Assembly: GCF_900457465.1 (NCBI RefSeq)
Contig: NZ_UAUU01000011.1
Location: forward strand, 1,488,001-1,552,000
Reading direction: 5' to 3'
DNA from: Sphingobacterium multivorum
Lineage (GTDB): Bacteria > Bacteroidota > Bacteroidia > Sphingobacteriales > Sphingobacteriaceae
Length of the DNA stretch: 64,000 nucleotides
The translations under genes and the position numbers were made by a program. Each line of letters starts with the position of its first letter. Position 1 is the first letter of the stretch. The notes below the pieces were generated by a model that was not told where the DNA came from, did no database searches, and worked only from the letters and a program-made list of their open reading frames with translations. This document shows, one piece after another, positions 25,969 through 36,052 of this stretch.

Positions 25969-28158
25969 TTAACTTAAAAATAAGATCTCTCTCAATTTTG
26001 GAAGAGGCCATTTTTTGTCATCAACAATTTTCTCCAATTTGTTGACATGATAACGGATCACATCGAAATATGGTTTAACCAATTCATCGTAAGCGATTGA
26101 TCTCTCACGTACATCATCAATTTGGTTTGCTTTTTTACGTTCTTGACGCATTGCTTCAGCTTGCTCCAAGATGGTATTTACGTGTGTTGAAATACGTTCT
26201 ACAAAGTTCAATTGAGAGCTGAATGCTGCTTGTGCCAGACCCAGGTCTTTTAATCCTTTGACGTTTTCAATCAATTCATTTTGATAAATGAAACATGCCG
26301 GGGCGATTTGGTTGTTAACCATCTCTTCGATGACACGCGCCTCAATTTGTAATTTTTTATAGAAGTTTTCAAGCAAAATTTCGTGGCGAGCTTCTGATTC
26401 ACGTTTGGTATAAATACCTAGTGATTCAAACAGCGCTAAAGATTCTTCTTTTACATAAACATCTAATGCTTTAGGTGTCGATTTGATGTTAGAAAGACCA
26501 CGTGCTTCGGCCTCTTTTTCCCATTCTTCGCTGTATCCATTGCCTTCAAAGCGGATAGCTTTTGAATCTTTGATGTATTTGCGGACAACATTTAAGATCG
26601 CAAGATCTTTTTTCGTGCCTTTTTTGATTTGTTTATCTACTTCTGTTTTGAACTCGATCAATTGCGCTGCAACGATCGCATTCAACACGGTCATCGGTAA
26701 AGCGGAGTTTGCAGAAGAACCAACAGCGCGGAATTCAAACTTGTTACCTGTAAAGGCAAATGGTGAAGTACGGTTCCGGTCTGTATTGTCCAGTTTTAAT
26801 TCAGGAACTTTAGGAATACCATGCCATAAGTTTGCCTCTGCTTTTACTTTTTTAGCAACACGAGCAGATTCAACTTCTTCCAAAAGCTCATCCAATTGAG
26901 AGCCTAAGAAAATTGAAATAATTGCTGGTGGAGCCTCATTTGCACCCAGACGGTGATCGTTGCTTGCACTAGCGATAGAAGCGCGCATCAAATCAGCGTA
27001 TTCATAAACAGCTTTGATGGTATTGACGAAGAAAGTCAAGAACATCAAATTGTTTTTAGGTGTTTTTCCAGGAGATAATAAATTTACACCAGTATTTGTG
27101 ATTAAAGACCAGTTGTTGTGTTTACCAGATCCGTTGACACCAGAGTATGGTTTTTCATGCAACAATACTTTGAAGTTGTGTCTTAAAGCAACTTGTTCCA
27201 TGACATTCATCAACAATTGGTTGTGATCGATGGCCAAGTTGATTTCTTCGTACATTGGAGCACATTCAAATTGAGAAGGTGCAACTTCGTTGTGACGAGT
27301 CTTTAAAGGAATACCTAATTTTAGCGCTTCGTTTTCCAAGTCCACCATGTACGCTAATACGCGCTCTGGAATCGCACCAAAATAGTGGTCTTCCAATTGT
27401 TGGCCTTTGGCCGACATGTGGCCAAATAACGTACGGCCCGTTAACTGAAGATCTGGACGAGCATTATATAAGGAAAGGTCAACCAAGAAATACTCTTGTT
27501 CAATACCTAGAGAAGCGTTTACTTTAGTGACCGATTTGTCAAAATATTGAGCAACATCCGTTGCCGCTTTATCTACTGCGTTGATGGCTTTCAATAAAGG
27601 AGCTTTATAGTCTAATGATTCACCCGTATAGGAAACAAAAACTGTTGGAATACATAATGTTTTACCAGCACCTGTTTCGTAAATGAATGCAGGAGAAGAT
27701 GGATCCCAAGCTGTATATCCTCTAGCTTCGAATGTATTACGGATACCACCATTTGGGAAAGAAGATGCATCGGGCTCTTGTTGAACTAATGCGTCAGCAG
27801 TAAATTTTTCAATGGCTTCACCGTTTTCGTCTGGCTCAAAAAAAGCATCATGTTTTTCAGCAGTCGAACCCGTTAAAGGTTGAAACCAGTGTGTGTAGTG
27901 AGAAACGCCGTGGTTAAGTGCCCAAGTTTTCATGGCCTGTGAAATGTGTTCAGCCAAATCTCTTGAAATAATCTGTCCCTCTTCAATGGATGCAACTAAC
28001 TCCTTGTATGAATTTTTAGGAAGGTAGTCTTTCATTTTGTTTACGGAAAAAACATTCTTTCCGTAAATGTCAGTTGCTTTTTTAGTTTCAACTTTTTCAA
28101 ATGAAGCAATTTGGCGTGAGCCTGCTGCTTCTACTGCTTTGAATCTTAGGTTCGACAT
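25969..28158 (-). CDS. glnN: glutamine synthetase type III
   Basis: The 729-residue length and the sequence mark this as GSIII, the large dodecameric glutamine synthetase common in Bacteroidota. Key stretches are LTGSTAEKHDAFFEP, SLGIEQEYFLVD, KTRHNEVAPSQFECAPMYEEINLAIDHNQLLM and the ATP-site motif GVNGSGKHNNWSL. The enzyme condenses ammonia with glutamate using ATP in the cytoplasm. It is transcribed alone. A CAAAAATA (minus TATTTTTG) -7 box at 28209-28202 gives a leader of about 40 bases. No PII or amt gene is adjacent. Confidence 0.97.
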   Translation of the reverse strand: MSNLRFKAVEAAGSRQIASFEKVETKKATDIYGKNVFSVNKMKDYLPKNSYKELVASIEEGQIISRDLAEHISQAMKTWALNHGVSHYTHWFQPLTGSTAEKHDAFFEPDENGEAIEKFTADALVQQEPDASSFPNGGIRNTFEARGYTAWDPSSPAFIYETGAGKTLCIPTVFVSYTGESLDYKAPLLKAINAVDKAATDVAQYFDKSVTKVNASLGIEQEYFLVDLSLYNARPDLQLTGRTLFGHMSAKGQQLEDHYFGAIPERVLAYMVDLENEALKLGIPLKTRHNEVAPSQFECAPMYEEINLAIDHNQLLMNVMEQVALRHNFKVLLHEKPYSGVNGSGKHNNWSLITNTGVNLLSPGKTPKNNLMFLTFFVNTIKAVYEYADLMRASIASASNDHRLGANEAPPAIISIFLGSQLDELLEEVESARVAKKVKAEANLWHGIPKVPELKLDNTDRNRTSPFAFTGNKFEFRAVGSSANSALPMTVLNAIVAAQLIEFKTEVDKQIKKGTKKDLAILNVVRKYIKDSKAIRFEGNGYSEEWEKEAEARGLSNIKSTPKALDVYVKEESLALFESLGIYTKRESEARHEILLENFYKKLQIEARVIEEMVNNQIAPACFIYQNELIENVKGLKDLGLAQAAFSSQLNFVERISTHVNTILEQAEAMRQERKKANQIDDVRERSIAYDELVKPYFDVIRYHVNKLEKIVDDKKWPLPKLREILFLS

Positions 28159-28287
28159 TTGTATTTTGTAGTTAAATTACAGTTTTGTTGATTTTGTTTT
28201 TCAAAAATATTGTGTTTTTATTGAAAACTGAAATTTTTTTTGATGTTTTTTTGTGAAATAATTCAAAAATTATGGTTTTTGGCTAAT

Positions 28288-28323
28288 AAAAAAGGTGTGA
28301 TTTATATAAATCACACCTTTTTT
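28288..28323. terminator. terminator of the S9 peptidase gene
   Basis: AAAAAAGGTGTGATTTA and its complement form an almost perfect long palindrome with T runs. It lies 12 bases past the S9 peptidase stop codon and upstream of the glutamine synthetase promoter. Confidence 0.9.
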
Positions 28324-28334
28324 ATTGTTTTGTG

Positions 28335-31154
28335 TTATAATTCGAATCCCCAGTCTATTCCTTTTTCGGTAGCAGGTACTCCTTTCTTCATCCAAGCAGG
28401 AGCGGGGGCACCTTTTAGGAAATGATCGAAGAATTGCTGTTCGCGAATTTGTATATCCTTACGGTTTTGTCGAAGTATGAGGTTATGTTCATCACCATTA
28501 TAATTCAGCATCCATACAGGTTTGTTTAATCGGCGTAACGCAGTAAACATTTCAATACCTTGATACCATGGCACGGCCCCGTCGTTGTCATTAGCCATAA
28601 TGACAACAGGAGTTTTAACTTTATCCAAATGGAATAAAGGTGAATTTTCGATATATAGTTCTGGAGCTTCCCACAGGGTTTTTCCGATGCGGCTTTGTGT
28701 ATGTTCGTATTGGAACTGGCGGGACATACCACTTTGCCAGCGTATTCCGCCATAGGCAGATGTCATGTTGACGACAGGAGCACCAGTCCATGCTGCAGCG
28801 TACATATTGGTCCGCGTAATGAGGTGAGCAACTTGATAACCGCCCCAACTTTGGCCCTGTATTCCCATCTTTGTGCTATCAACCCATGCATTCTGAGCGA
28901 GGTATCTCATCCCAGAATTGATGTATTCTTCAGCTGATTTACCCGGATGACCTGTTTTGTAGCTTATATTTGGCGCAAATACCAGGTACTCGTTACTTAC
29001 AAAATAGGGGATGTTCAAACGCGATGGCGTAGGAGCAGGGGGTTGATACGTATATAATCCATCTGAAAGCTTTTCATAGAAGTAAGCTATAATGGGATAT
29101 TTTTTTGCAGGATCAAAATTTTCTGGTTTATAAAGAATTCCCTCAGCCTGATTTCCTTCGGGCGTTGTCCAATGGACTAACTCCGCTGTCCCCCAGTTGT
29201 AATTAGCCTGTTGCTGATTAATATTGGATAGTTGTAATTCGTCTTTGAACTTTATGGTATTGGTGTAGATATTAGGCGAATTCATATAATCCTCTTTACT
29301 GTACAGTATCGTTTGTTGATCCGCTGAAGAGCTGATATTCCTGAACGTTTTTGCCTCCACCAAAAGACTTTTAGGATCATTATGCTGCCCCTTGAACTGG
29401 TAGAAACCAGATTCTTTGGTTTTATTGTCAAAGGAAGTTAGAAAACCACCCTTTTTATAGTCGAGTGTTGTGGCTTGTTCGCGGTCCTCTTCTCTTTTTA
29501 GCGGTAAGTAGCGGAAAGTTGTCTGCGATGCAGCTCCATAGCCGTTGGTCAAGATGGATTTGTTGGAACCGTCCAAGTTAAAATACCAGATATCATACCT
29601 CGAATTGACGTAAATCCCTTTAAAGTCCGGACTCCATGCTGCCATGCCATATCCTTGCGCGGCAGTAGGCATATCATTTTCCTCGTCGGCAAAGGACGCT
29701 GGTATACCGTCATTTAGCACCGTCTTTTTCTTTGAACTAACCTGATAGGAATTCCAGGAACCTTTATCTTGGTCGAAATATACGATGTATTTTGCGTCAG
29801 GACTTAAGATTGCATTTCCTGAAAAGTTTGAAAGGATTAACTCTTTATTTCCTGTTTTGGTTGAAACCAGATAAATGTCGTCTCGTGTACTGCCTTCCCA
29901 TTGACTTGCGATGCGCTTGCCAAAATCAGTGCGAGCTAAGATATATTCTTCATTTCCGTCCGGTGTAAGTGCGGTGGAGTTAAATGTTTGGTCCGTAAGG
30001 GGAATAATGTTGCGATTATATTTGGGGTAAGTAACCGCTAAGAAATTTCTTGCAAGATCTTTCTTTAAATTGACCAACTGCATGGGCTGTAAATAGTCGT
30101 CTTGCCAGTTCCAAACGTCCACTTTAGCATGCTCAAAATCAACCAAAGTGGTGTCTCTGACACGTGGTATTGGTGCTATGCCGAAAAATAGCTTCTCCCC
30201 ATTTTTGCTGAAACGGATATCGCCATCCCCACTAACGGCCCAGTCTTTAGGTATACCATTGCTTGTTTTTGTTGCGAGGTATTGGGCTGTATCTATACCA
30301 TTGGCATAATAATATAGATTGTAATTTTTTAGTAATGCCTTTTCATTGGAGAGATCCCCCAGGTAAGCGAGCTGATTACCTGATTCATCAAATTTGAAAT
30401 TTTTATAATTACCTTTTCCATTTGATATCTTTTTAAGCTTTTTAGTTGCTATTTCGTAAAGGTAGACTCCAGATTCTTTTGATAGGCTATCTTTTGAATC
30501 TGTTTTTTTTGAAAAAACGATTTTTCATCCATTTTTATTCCATTCGTATTGATCGACAGATGAGAATTGCACCGAATCACCAGAATTTAGATCATATAAA
30601 GCAAGCGTTGCCACTGTTTTTTTCTTTTTATCGCTGCCTTTCTTTGCTTGTGTGGCATCAGTAGCCATTTTTGAATCAGGTTTTTCATTTATTTCCTTGT
30701 CGAAAAGAAAAGAGACGAAATTGTTGTTTTGATCAGCAATTTTATAGGATTTTACCTGCGCAAATTTGACAAGGGATGACGTTGTTACATTGTAGATTGC
30801 CAATGAATCTTTTGGGAGATCTTCGGCTTTCTTCTTTTTGATCTTGGCTTCGCGGGTTAAGGCAAATGGCGCTTTGACCAAACTTAACAGATGATTTTCG
30901 GTATCTGTTAGTTTTCCATTATACCCACGGGGAATTTGAATGATTTCTTTGTTCTCTTTGGTTTTGAGAAAAAGCTGATTGTCGCCTTCTTGTGGAACGA
31001 CCTGGAATAGGATAAATTTTCCCGATTTACTGATATAGGGTGATGATACGCTTTGCCAACTATCATATACCGTATGATCCAATGGTTTCTTTTGCGCATG
31101 GGCAGCGAATGCAGCCAGAAAACAAAATGGAATACAGATACTTTTCTTATTCAT
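28335..31154 (-). CDS. S9 family (prolyl oligopeptidase-type) peptidase with in-frame TGA
   Basis: The full frame encodes about 940 residues: signal peptide (ending AHAQKK), a long beta-propeller region, and a C-terminal alpha/beta hydrolase domain with the nucleophile motif GIQGQSWGGYQVAH, the Asp in NDNDGAVPWYQG and the His in GDEHNL. It should cleave peptides in the periplasm. An in-frame TGA at 30525-30527 (codon 210, after WNKNG) interrupts the propeller, but the same frame continues without another stop (KIVFSKKTDSKDS onwards) to the end. This is a base change or a paired indel, not a simple frameshift. Selenocysteine is implausible at this non-catalytic site. Confidence 0.85.
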
Positions 31155-31249
31155 ATTTTTAAACCTTTTTGTCGCAATTTATTCATAAAAAATAAATAAA
31201 CATCGATTTTTTGGTATATTCATTGTTACGTAAACATAAAAAACTGGTT

Positions 31250-31987
31250 ATGAAATCATCATCCGCTGTTATTATTTCGATTATAATGGGCGTTGTGCTC
31301 TTGCTCGGCACCTGGATATTGGGTACAGCTTAATCGCTATAAGTTTAAATCGACGCAGACAATCACTGTTAATGGTAATGCCAAAAAAGATTTTGAATCC
31401 GATTTAGTCAAATGGAGTGCTACTTTTAGCCGAAAGAATTATGAATTGAGTGCTGCTTCAGCACAATTGGCTACCGATAGAGATTTGGTGCGGGACTTTT
31501 TAGTACAACAGGGGTTAAGGCTGACGAGATCCGTTTCGAGGCTGTTAATATTGCCAAAGACTTTGAATATCATACCGATGGAAAAGGCAATGGTTATAAT
31601 ACTTTTTCCGGTTATACCTTATCGCAGGCCGTCAGTGTCGAATCAAAAGACTTAAATAAAGTTGACAATGCTTCAAGAGAAATATCGACATTAATTTCCA
31701 AGGGGATAGAACTTAGCTCCAGTACCCCTAACTATTATTACTCCAAGCTAGAGGATCTAAAGCTGGAACTTATTTCACAGGCTTCAAAAAATGCACATCA
31801 ACGTGCAGAGAATATCGCAAAGGAATCGAATGCCGGATTGGGTAATCTGGTAAAGGCCGATCTGGGAATTTTTCAGATAACGGGACAAAACGACAACGAA
31901 GAATACTCTTCAGGTGGTGCATTTAATACAGCATCAAGAAAAAAAACAGCTAATATCACAGTTAAAGCAAGTTTTTTGAGTAACTAA
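31250..31987 (+). CDS. SIMPL domain (DUF541) protein, two apparent frameshifts
   Basis: The reconstructed protein of about 245 residues has an N-terminal membrane anchor (MKSSSAVIISIIMGVVLLLG) and a SIMPL/DUF541 domain (TITVNGNAKKDFESDLVKW, TDGKGNGYNTFSGYTLSQAVSV, KANITVKASF-like end). Frame changes occur at the G run 31321-31323 (one extra) and at 31517-31518 (one A missing, restoring QQGLKADEIRFEAVN). SIMPL proteins are periplasmic or membrane-tethered oligomers of unclear function. The gene is divergent from the S9 peptidase. Confidence 0.8.
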
Positions 31988-32074
31988 TGAAAAATTATTT
32001 GACTGAATCTCAGTCCTATATTGGTTTTGATTGAAAATTTATTCAAAAAGTTTTCTCCTTTTCAATAAAAAACC

Positions 32075-32082
32075 TACTTTTG
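32075..32082 (+). promoter_or_regulatory. -7 box of the tRNA promoter
   Basis: TACTTTTG matches TAnnTTTG and lies 20 bases before the tRNA 5' end, which fits a short trimmed precursor. Confidence 0.6.
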
Positions 32083-32101
32083 CATCATCCCAAACGGATA
32101 T

Positions 32102-32181
32102 GCCCGGATGGCGGAATTGGTAGACGCGCTGGTCTCAAACACCAGTGGGAAACCGTGCCGGTTCGACTCCGGCTCCGGGTA
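32102..32181 (+). tRNA. tRNA-Leu(CAA)
   Basis: The cloverleaf is complete: acceptor GCCCGGA with TCCGGGT, D-arm GCGGAATTGGTAGACGC, anticodon stem CTGGT/ACCAG around loop CTCAAAC (anticodon CAA), a variable arm GTGGGAAACCGT typical of class II tRNAs, and T-arm GCCGGTTCGACTCCGGC. CCA is not encoded. It decodes UUG leucine codons. Confidence 0.95.
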
Positions 32182-32184
32182 CTG

Positions 32185-32219
32185 AAAGCCTCTTTACGTA
32201 TCGTAAAGAGGCTTTTTTT
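32185..32219 (+). terminator. terminator of tRNA-Leu
   Basis: AAGCCTCTTTACG and its complement form a 13-bp stem with a three-base loop and a run of seven T, directly after the tRNA. Confidence 0.95.
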
Positions 32220-32301
32220 ATACACCTATGTTTTTCTGACCTGATGATTTCGACAATACCCCGATAATAACTTATCAAGATAGACAATATAACGGATATA
32301 T

Positions 32302-32328
32302 CCTAATACCAACGTATACCTAATACCA
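32302..32328. repeat. direct repeat CCTAATACCA
   Basis: Two identical 10-bp copies (32302-32311 and 32319-32328) lie 17 bases apart at the left edge of the repeat-rich gap between tRNA-Leu and the aspartyl protease gene. Confidence 0.8.
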
Positions 32329-32378
32329 GTTTTTAAGCAGTTTTTAGACAGTGATTAGTCATTACTTATTCAGTTGTC

Positions 32379-32422
32379 ACTGAGCAAGTACTGAACGAGC
32401 ACTGAACAAGCACTGAACAAGC
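32379..32422. repeat. 11-bp tandem repeat array A (ACTGAACAAGC)
   Basis: Four head-to-tail 11-bp units: ACTGAGCAAGT, ACTGAACGAGC and two copies of ACTGAACAAGC. More degenerate 11-bp units (GTTTTTAAGCA, GTTTTTAGACA, GTGATTAGTCA) precede it at 32329-32361. The period is not a multiple of three and no real ORF fits. Confidence 0.92.
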
Positions 32423-32486
32423 AGTGTCTAAAGAGCTAATCTGATCGCTCTTTGATCCGAATTTGCTACAATAGCTATAGCTTGTT

Positions 32487-32618
32487 CTTTGGTGTTTCTT
32501 CGCTTATTACAGGGACTTTCATTAGACCTTCCTGGGTATTCGTTCGCTATTTCTCTGGTGTTTCCTTGGTGTTTCTCTGGTATTTCTTTGGTCTTTCTCT
32601 GGTCTTTCTTTGGTGTTT
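32487..32618. repeat. 11-bp tandem repeat array B (CTYTGGTGTTT)
   Basis: Six contiguous 11-bp units fill 32553-32618 (CTCTGGTGTTT, CCTTGGTGTTT, CTCTGGTATTT, CTTTGGTCTTT, CTCTGGTCTTT, CTTTGGTGTTT), with an identical outlying copy at 32487-32497. The array shares its 11-bp period, but not its sequence, with array A. Small ORFs through it on both strands (65 and 72 codons) are by-products. The gap 32619-32812 has no other feature that I can see. Confidence 0.92.
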
Positions 32619-32812
32619 TAACGATAAAATGCCAATAAAAGAGCAATAAAAGAGCAAAGAAACGGTAACGTAGGTGTAATCCTCAACCAGACTTGTAGAT
32701 AAGAAAGATAAATTGCCTACCGTTGAATTGGCATTAAGACGGGTTTTTTTTTATAAACTTTCTTTAATCTGAATTTTCTTGTTTAAATTGGAAATACCAA
32801 ATATAAACTTGG

Positions 32813-34127
32813 ATGAAAACAGTTTTTTTATCGCTGGCACTGTTGTGTTTTTTCATGACGCAGGGACAAGTGGGGTTTGTCTTGAACGGGAAAAAGAATG
32901 TCAAAATTCCTTTTCTTTTTGTTCATAACCTAGTCATTATACCTGTGCAAGTAAACGGGTATATGATGAACTTCCTGTTGGATACAGGTGTTAAAGAAAC
33001 CATGATATTTGGGGAAACATTAAAGTCAATTGATAGCGCTGTTTTTGTTAATAAGTTTCAGGGCTTGGGTCGGGAAGAGGGTTTGGATGGCTATTTATCC
33101 ATCAGCAATCACGTGAATATTGCAGGCGTATATGAAGATTCGGATCAACCGATCTATATTCTTCAAAACGCTCATATTGATATTTCTACCCGGATCGGCG
33201 TGGAAGTGAATGGAATTATGGGTAGTCGTTTTTTTTGAAAACCAAATGATCGAAATGGATTTTCAAAAACATCGCATCACCTTATATCCTAGAGCGAACA
33301 AGCCTAAGGGGCTTGAGAAGATGCAGCGTTTGCCCTTGGATATTTTAAACAGTCGCCCCTATACTTCGGTTGCTTTTAAACAGGGCGATGTGGCTATTGA
33401 TGGTCGTGTATTGATCGACATGGGAAATAGCGATGCCTTAATGCTTATTCCTTCCAAGCTAAATAATTTTGATATTAAGCCTCCATTTATTGATGACTAC
33501 ATAGGGCAAGGATTTAACGGTGAGATTTATGGAAAAAGAAATCGAATCCGATCGCTCGAACTTGGGCCGTTTACAATGGATTATCCCCTCGTAGCCTATC
33601 CCGAATTGAGTTCGTTACAGCATGCAACATTTGTGAGCGAAAGGGTAGGTTCCATTGGGAATGAGTTGTTACGCCGATTTAAGGTCGTATTCGATTACCC
33701 CAACAAATCCATATACCTTCATAAGAATAAAGATTTTGATCGCTTTTATTATTTGAATATGAGTGGCTTAGAAATTATCCACGATGGCATTAAATACGAA
33801 AAAGAAGAAATACCCGTGGTTCTGCAAACAGATGGCGGTACAGAGGTAAGAATGGGCAACAGTGTGCAGTATCGCTTTGTACTACGGAATATGTATAAAA
33901 TTGCGACGGTTCGTGATGGTTCGCCTGCGGCAATCGCAGGACTAATGCCGGGAGATAAGGTTATAAGGATCAATGGTAGACCTGCATCTTCATTTTCCCT
34001 GGAGTCGATCCACAATCTTTTTAAATCAGAAGAGGGAAAGGAAATGCGTTTCCGCGTAACCAGAGGCGGGAATACACGCGACTTTAAATTTGTGCTAAAG
34101 GATCCACTTCCATTTAACCCAAATTAA
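32813..34127 (+). CDS. retropepsin-like aspartyl protease with PDZ domain, frameshifted
   Basis: The reconstructed protein has about 438 residues with an N-terminal signal (ending MTQGQ). Two aspartyl-protease-like repeats follow: MNFLLDTGVKETMIFG near residue 57, with the catalytic DTG, and GRVLIDMGNSDALMLIP near residue 200, where DTG is replaced by DMG. A C-terminal PDZ domain (VRDGSPAAIAGLMPGDKVIRINGRPASSF) ends the protein. The frame breaks in an eight-T run at 33229-33236; seven T would give SRFFENQMIEMDF. It is probably a periplasmic protease or peptide-binding protein, as known for Bacteroidota members of this family. Confidence 0.85.
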
Positions 34128-34164
34128 ATTTTTGCAAATATGAAAAGTTTAAATAAAACTTATT

Positions 34165-34428
34165 TATCTTTGCTGTCAAGAATAGTATTATAACAATTAA
34201 ACACGAAGAGATATGTTGGTCGCCAAGATTATAACACCGCAAGCTTTTAAGGCAAATGGATTTGCTGAAAGCAATCTTCGTGCTTTTTGTCATAGTTAAG
34301 ACATTCTTCAAAATTGGAGCACATCGTGTTTGTTCAATCCGCTGGAATGAATAATCGGATCGCTTCACTTCTTTTGGAAAACCAATTAATACAGATGAAA
34401 AAGCCGAAGTTCATTCGGGCTTTTTATT
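34165..34428 (+). other. candidate short transcript with small ORF
   Basis: A TATCTTTG -7 box (34165-34172) and a terminator-like hairpin (34396-34428, AAAAAGCCGAA against TTCGGGCTTTTT) delimit about 250 bases holding no known gene. Within it a 28-codon frame runs 34213-34299, starting MLVAKIITPQAF after a GAAGAG stretch. It could be a small RNA or a micro-protein message. A canonical -33 element is missing. Confidence 0.35.
34396..34428 (+). terminator. terminator hairpin upstream of rtcB
   Basis: AAAAAGCCGAA pairs with TTCGGGCTTTTT, leaving one bulged base, followed by more T. It ends the orphan transcript at 34165 onward. The gap from 34429 to rtcB shows no gene. Confidence 0.75.
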
Positions 34429-34655
34429 TTTCCTGATTTTCGTTTCTATTCATACAACTTAGACACTTTAGGGGCATATGGCTTTCTGAAAAGCTGTTTA
34501 TAATCCGCTCTTTCGCACGAATTAACTGTGCATAATGAAGAGCATTTGTTTAATAGATTCGTTATCTCTAAAAGAATATTCCCGAAATTTTTTCAAAAAT
34601 GCTGCCGATTTCTACGATGGAATTGGTGGCTAATTATGTATGTTTTTTACAAAAA

Positions 34656-36047
34656 ATGGGAAGTAAATTATCTGGAAAAGATCTAATAAAAATAGGTTTT
34701 CCACAAAATAATATAGTTAACACAGCTTTGGGACTGATCACAAGGTATCGAAAGAAAGAAAATAAAGAAACCATTCTTCTTGAACTTGCTGAGCTTTTAG
34801 AAGCTCCGAAGCGATTTATGGAGCATAAAATATGGGGAAAGCTTTCTGAAGGACTGGTGCAGCCCATAGAAATACGTGTCCGGGAGCTGAGCGCGCATAG
34901 AGCTCCATTTAACATATTTGGAGCAAATGAAATTGATGAGCAGGCGAAAAGACAATTGTACGATGCATTGCAATTGCCTATTTCAAGGCAAGGTGCATTG
35001 ATGCCAGATGCGCATACAGGTTATGGGCTTCCCATCGGTGGGGTCCTGGCTACAGAAAATGCCGTTATACCCTATGGTGTCGGGGTGGATATCGGTTGCC
35101 GGATGAGCCTGTCGATATTCGACTTACCTGGCAGTTATTTTAAAGGACGAGAATTTCAACTGAGAAATATATTGAAGGAAAATACCAAATTTGGTTTAAC
35201 CGACACGCATCGTGAGAAGTCTGATCACATCATTTTCAGTAGGGCGGAATTTCAGGAAATCCCGCTGTTAAAATCCCTGTTGGAGAAAGCTTATAGGCAA
35301 TTCGGGACTTCTGGCAGCGGAAATCATTTTGTCGAAATGGGCATTGTTGAGCTTCATACCGTGCGGAACGAATGGGGGATGGATCCCGGGCAGTATTTGG
35401 GGATTTTATCCCATAGTGGTTCTCGCGGCCTGGGAGCACATATCGCTAAACACTATACGAGTCTGGCTGCCCAACTGTGTCCATTACCTCGTCATGTGCA
35501 GCATTTGGCCTGGTTGGATTTATCAACCCAAGAAGGACAAGAATATTGGATGGCAATGAATTTGGCAGGGGACTATGCCCAGGCCTGTCATACGGATATC
35601 CACCGACGTTTGGCTAAAGCACTTGGATGTAACCCAGTGGTAACGATCGAAAATCATCATAATTTCGCATGGAAGGAATTCGTGAATGGTGAGGAATATA
35701 TCGTTCATCGGAAGGGAGCAACTCCTGCTGGAAAGGGTGTATTGGGGGTGATTCCCGGCTCGATGACAGCACCGGGGTTCATTGTGGAAGGGAGGGGAAA
35801 CCCCTTAAGTTTACAGTCGGCATCCCATGGAGCGGGGCGGGTTATGTCGAGATCTGCCTGCAAAAATAATTTAACAAAAAGCGCCATGTTGAAAGATCTG
35901 GAAGCATGTGGTGTGGAGTTGATCGGGGGCGCGTTGGATGAGTCGCCACGTGCTTATAAAGATATTCATCGGGTGATGAAATTGCAGGAGGAACTGGTGA
36001 ATGTTCTCGGAACGTTTAGTCCGAAGATTGTACGCATGGACAAATAA
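34656..36047 (+). CDS. rtcB: RtcB family RNA ligase
   Basis: The enzyme seals RNA 2',3'-cyclic phosphate or 3'-phosphate ends to 5'-OH ends with Mn2+ and GTP. Visible motifs are YGLPIGGVLA, GVGVDIGCRMSL (metal-binding Asp and Cys), GTSGSGNHFVEMG, SHSGSRGLGAHIA, ENHHNFAW, the RKGATPAGKG loop and SHGAGRVMSR with the guanylylated His. I prefer the ATG at 34656 (MGSKLSGKDLIKIGFP, 463 residues), which matches the family N-terminus; an earlier ATG at 34599 is possible. The prfH gene starts five bases after its stop, marking the RtcB2-PrfH pair. No RtcR/sigma-54 regulator is adjacent. Confidence 0.94.
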   Translation: MGSKLSGKDLIKIGFPQNNIVNTALGLITRYRKKENKETILLELAELLEAPKRFMEHKIWGKLSEGLVQPIEIRVRELSAHRAPFNIFGANEIDEQAKRQLYDALQLPISRQGALMPDAHTGYGLPIGGVLATENAVIPYGVGVDIGCRMSLSIFDLPGSYFKGREFQLRNILKENTKFGLTDTHREKSDHIIFSRAEFQEIPLLKSLLEKAYRQFGTSGSGNHFVEMGIVELHTVRNEWGMDPGQYLGILSHSGSRGLGAHIAKHYTSLAAQLCPLPRHVQHLAWLDLSTQEGQEYWMAMNLAGDYAQACHTDIHRRLAKALGCNPVVTIENHHNFAWKEFVNGEEYIVHRKGATPAGKGVLGVIPGSMTAPGFIVEGRGNPLSLQSASHGAGRVMSRSACKNNLTKSAMLKDLEACGVELIGGALDESPRAYKDIHRVMKLQEELVNVLGTFSPKIVRMDK

Positions 36048-36052
36048 AGGTG

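Noticed and set aside
30525..30527. TGA as a selenocysteine codon
   Set aside because: The site is in the propeller, not catalytic, and no SECIS-like hairpin or Sec machinery is visible.
32379..32618. 11-bp repeats as a CRISPR array
   Set aside because: Units are contiguous, far too short and without spacers; no cas gene is present.
32428..32649. Small ORFs through the repeat region on both strands
   Set aside because: They are by-products of the 11-bp repeat, whose period is not a multiple of three, and resemble no protein.
34429..34655. Sigma-54 promoter for rtcB, as in RtcR-controlled operons
   Set aside because: Only a TGGC is found without a properly spaced TTGC, and no sigma-54 activator gene is adjacent.
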